NCBI RefSeq assembly: GCF_000159635.1
Contig: NZ_GG667192.1
Span: 680,189 to 744,188 of the forward strand
From: Corynebacterium lipophiloflavum DSM 44291
Lineage (GTDB): Bacteria; Actinomycetota; Actinomycetes; Mycobacteriales; Mycobacteriaceae
DNA length: 64,000 nucleotides
Reading direction: 5' to 3'
The notes under the pieces were generated by a model. It saw nothing but the letters and a program-made list of their open reading frames with translations. It was not told the DNA's origin and made no database searches. A program made the translations under genes and the position numbers. The stretch's first letter is position 1; every line of letters starts with the position of its first letter. Below are positions 61,646-64,000 of this stretch, in pieces.

Positions 61646-62842
61646 TTAGCTAAACCACCCCTGCACGCGCAGCGCGATCTGGTTCCAGGTGTCGACCAGG
61701 TTGTCCGTGAACTCCCCCGGCCCGCCGAGACCGACGATGAGGATCACCGTCGCCAGCGCAACCAGGATTCCGAGGATCGCCCACGCCCAGGCCACGCCCG
61801 ACCCGGAGGTTGTGCGGTAGAGGTTTTCAATCGCGGTCGAGTCGACGAGGCGCCCACCAGCCTTTAGGCGCGTGAGCAGTGCCGCCGGGGAGGCGTCAGC
61901 CGGGTTGGCGAAGATGGTGTCGAGGTCGACCGGGTCGCCGATGGTGACGATCATCTCGGCGTTGTGGAAGGTCGCCAGCAGGATCGCCAGGTCAGTCGAG
62001 GAGTTCGTCGCTGCCGGGAAGGTCATCGCCCCCACGCCCAGGTCCTGGATGCGTTCGAGACCCACCGCGTGCCCGTCGGGATCGGCGGGCAAGATCACGC
62101 GGGCATGACCGCGCAGGCTCTCCGCGGAGATGTCCACGGGGTCGCCGACGATGAAGTCCGGGTTGTAGCCAAGGTCCACCAGGGTGTCGGCGGCAGCACC
62201 CACGCCGATGATGACCGGGGCGTATTCCCGGATGAAGTTGCGCAGGTTCTCAATCCTCGTGCGCAACTCGCCGCTTTCGCCGGTCAGCGGGGAGACAACG
62301 AGGACCTTCTGCCCCGCCATGGATTCACCCAGCTCGGGCACTCCCACGCCGTCGATGAGCAGCGGCGATTCCGAGTGGATGAACTGAATCGTGTTCCCGA
62401 AGTAGGCCTCCATGTTGTCCACGAGGCTGCGCTGCGCGGCGGCGAAGTTCGCATCGACTGCGGCGCGGTCGACGAAAGCTCCTGTGCCGATCCGCTTCTT
62501 GCCGACCGAAATCGTGCCATCGGCCTCGATGGTGCCCTTCTTCCCGCTGCGCAGCACCGAGCGAGCTTCGGCGCCAGCGCCCTCGACGAGCGGAACCCCG
62601 GCGTCGAGCAGCACGTGGGGGCCGTAGTTGGGAATGGAGCCTGTTGAAAAGCTCGCGAGGTTGACTACCGCGGCGGGCTTGGCGCTAGCAAGCAGCTCGG
62701 CCTCGCGCCGCGTCATGTCGGGCGAATCAACGACGGCGATGTCGCCTGCGGAGAGTTTTCCCAAGCCCTTGCCCTGAGGCGTGCAATCGCGGATGCGTCC
62801 GGTGAGACCGGTGGTGCCCGAATTGGAAGCGTTGACAGTCAT
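61646..62842 (-). CDS. steA: SteA, cytokinetic-ring-associated protein
   Basis: SteA localises to the division ring and acts with SteB in separating daughter cells in C. glutamicum. The 398-residue protein has a large cytoplasmic region with GVGAAADTLVDLGYNPDFIVGDP (split motif, thiamine-pyrophosphokinase-like fold) and one membrane helix near the C-terminus (about 350-372). ATG 62842 is preferred over 62851 because CATAAT ends 7 bp upstream of it and overlaps the earlier ATG. Confidence 0.92.
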   Translation of the reverse strand: MTVNASNSGTTGLTGRIRDCTPQGKGLGKLSAGDIAVVDSPDMTRREAELLASAKPAAVVNLASFSTGSIPNYGPHVLLDAGVPLVEGAGAEARSVLRSGKKGTIEADGTISVGKKRIGTGAFVDRAAVDANFAAAQRSLVDNMEAYFGNTIQFIHSESPLLIDGVGVPELGESMAGQKVLVVSPLTGESGELRTRIENLRNFIREYAPVIIGVGAAADTLVDLGYNPDFIVGDPVDISAESLRGHARVILPADPDGHAVGLERIQDLGVGAMTFPAATNSSTDLAILLATFHNAEMIVTIGDPVDLDTIFANPADASPAALLTRLKAGGRLVDSTAIENLYRTTSGSGVAWAWAILGILVALATVILIVGLGGPGEFTDNLVDTWNQIALRVQGWFS

Positions 62843-62849
62843 GCGCGAC

Positions 62850-62855
62850 ATTATG
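62850..62855 (-). promoter_or_regulatory. -10 box of steA
   Basis: CATAAT, preceded by TG (extended -10 style TGCATAAT), lies 7 bp before ATG 62842. Confidence 0.5.
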
Positions 62856-62893
62856 CACGTACAACCTGCAGATTTGTCCGAGGCGCGCGGTGG

Positions 62894-64000
62894 TTACTCC
62901 CGCATTTTTGCAACGTCCTCCGCCGCACGTTGCAAAAGCTCCGCGGCGTGAGCCCTGCCGGTCGCGGAGTCATCCATTCCCGCGAGCATGCGCGCTAGCT
63001 CCTCGACCCGGTCGTCGCCGCTAAGTTCGACAACGCCTGAGGTTACCGAGTCGTCGCCGACGTTTTTCGCCACGTGCAAGTGGGTGTCCGCGTACGCCGC
63101 GACCTGCGGCAGGTGCGTGACGACGATGACCTGGTTATTGGTTGCCAGCCGCGCGAGGCGGCGGCCGATCTGGACCGCGGACCGCCCACCCACGCCCGCG
63201 TCAACCTCGTCGAACACGAGCGTCGCGCCGCTGGTCGAGCCACTCAAAATGACCTCGAGGGCGAGCATCACGCGCGAGAGCTCGCCGCCTGACGCACTGG
63301 TTGCCAACGGCTGCGGCTCAAGCGCCGAGTTGGGCGCCAGCTTCAGCTCCACGGCATCGGCACCGTCTCGGGTGAAGTCGCTTTTGTGAACCGCAACGCT
63401 TAGGCGCGCCTTGGGCATCGCCAGGCCCTGGAGCTCTACTGTGACCATCTCGCCGAGCTCCTGCGCCGCCGCCACCCGCGCCTTCGTCAGCGTCGCCGCG
63501 CGGGCGACCATCTCCTGCTTCAAGGCGGCGACTTCTGAGCGGAGTTCCTCAACGGCCTGAGCGGAGGTGTCGATCTTGGCCAGGCGCTTCGCCGCCTTCG
63601 CACGCCAGGCGATCACCCCGGCGACATCAGGCGCGTACTTGCGCGTCAGCATCTTCAGCTCCTGTTGACGCTGCAACATGCGTTCGAGTTCGTCGATGTC
63701 GTCGGGCAAGTCGGCGACGAAGCTACCGAGTTCCGCGGAGACGTCGGAGAGCACCGCAGCAACCTCGCCCAAGCGAGACCCCAGTTCCTTCAACGAGGCG
63801 TCGCTGGAAGATGACAAGGCGTCGGCGGCGACGCCCACCAGAGTGGAGGCGGCCGCGTCGTCGCCGGCGGCGTAACCCCCGGCGGCTTCGGCGCCGTCGA
63901 TTGCGGCCAGCGCGGCTCCCGCGGCATCACGCAGCGCATCCACGTCTTGCAGACGATTGATCTCGGTGACAAGTTCCGTGTCCTCACCCTCTGCGGGGGC
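62894..64000 (-). CDS. recN: DNA repair protein RecN (C-terminal part; runs off window)
   Basis: RecN is an SMC-like ATPase acting in double-strand-break repair. The visible about 368 residues begin inside the coiled coil (frame open to the window edge) and include the ABC signature SGGELSRVMLALEVIL, Walker B TLVFDEVDAGVGG and the His-switch VTHLPQVAAYAD. The N-terminal Walker A half lies outside. The stop is 51 bp before steA, the expected neighbour. Partial only because of the window boundary. Confidence 0.95.
   Translation of the reverse strand, partial: APAEGEDTELVTEINRLQDVDALRDAAGAALAAIDGAEAAGGYAAGDDAAASTLVGVAADALSSSSDASLKELGSRLGEVAAVLSDVSAELGSFVADLPDDIDELERMLQRQQELKMLTRKYAPDVAGVIAWRAKAAKRLAKIDTSAQAVEELRSEVAALKQEMVARAATLTKARVAAAQELGEMVTVELQGLAMPKARLSVAVHKSDFTRDGADAVELKLAPNSALEPQPLATSASGGELSRVMLALEVILSGSTSGATLVFDEVDAGVGGRSAVQIGRRLARLATNNQVIVVTHLPQVAAYADTHLHVAKNVGDDSVTSGVVELSGDDRVEELARMLAGMDDSATGRAHAAELLQRAAEDVAKMRE

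Overview
The window is 64 kb of a high-G+C Corynebacterium-type chromosome. It carries mycothiol synthesis (mshC), the Pup/Dop/PafA/Arc system without a 20S proteasome, rbpA, an OdhI/GarA FHA protein next to ftsR and secA2, the lnt-ppm1 pair, and a recN-steA-steB-NUDIX-xerD-parA-scpA-scpB-rluB-cmk-der block. This gene order matches the corynebacterial/mycobacterial core genome. Coding density is very high, with many 1-11 bp overlaps. Almost everything is housekeeping; I see no prophage, insertion sequence, CRISPR array or secondary-metabolite cluster.

Layout. 1-9.1 kb: tRNA-Leu, a PEBP-like protein, pyrD with a lipoprotein, uppP, mshC, a small acidic protein, a HAD phosphatase, hisE-hisG and aspA. 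9.1-13.7 kb: a RecB-like nuclease, an M18 aminopeptidase, trmI and the Arc ATPase. 13.7-18.1 kb: an apparent insertion between arc and dop, made of a 34-bp palindromic tandem repeat, a DUF222/HNH (13E12-type) gene and a pdxR/pdxS-pdxT vitamin B6 locus. 18.1-27.1 kb: dop-pup-pafA-pafB-pafC-tatA-tatC-helY. 27.1-33.8 kb: a trypsin-like protease, an M24 peptidase, a DprE2-like SDR, a lipase, fxsA, lnt and ppm1. 33.9-46.8 kb: rbpA, a small zinc-finger protein, a YceI protein, a CFA-synthase-like methyltransferase, ndh, corA, a PaaI thioesterase, gnd, a DEAD helicase, two CNNM transporters and a VWA-like protein. 46.8-51.7 kb: merR, a DUF151 protein, ftsR, odhI and secA2. 51.9-64 kb: tRNA-Pro, a lipid kinase, a methyltransferase, and the der-to-recN block read on the minus strand; recN runs off the right edge.

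How the genes work together. The pupylation genes tag proteins (PafA), remove tags (Dop) and unfold tagged proteins (Arc). PafBC is the linked transcriptional activator, and TatAC exports folded proteins. Lnt and Ppm1 serve lipoprotein acylation and mannosylation. FtsR, SteA/SteB, ScpAB, XerD and ParA concern division and chromosome handling. OdhI gates 2-oxoglutarate flux.

The most distinctive signals are non-coding. About 23 genes have a -10-like hexamer 6-9 bp before the start codon, which points to leaderless transcripts; in five cases the upstream stop codon is the first half of that hexamer. Two divergent gene pairs share one symmetric -10 box. A six-copy palindromic repeat precedes the HNH gene, and a 15-bp palindrome sits on the paaI promoter. 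An oligomer related to GCTTGTCGACGC recurs far more often than chance. Among proteins, PdxR lacks the expected PLP-binding lysine and Ppm1 carries a repeat-bearing C-terminal extension. I did not find a clearly new multi-gene system; the repeat array with the HNH gene is the best candidate for something undescribed.
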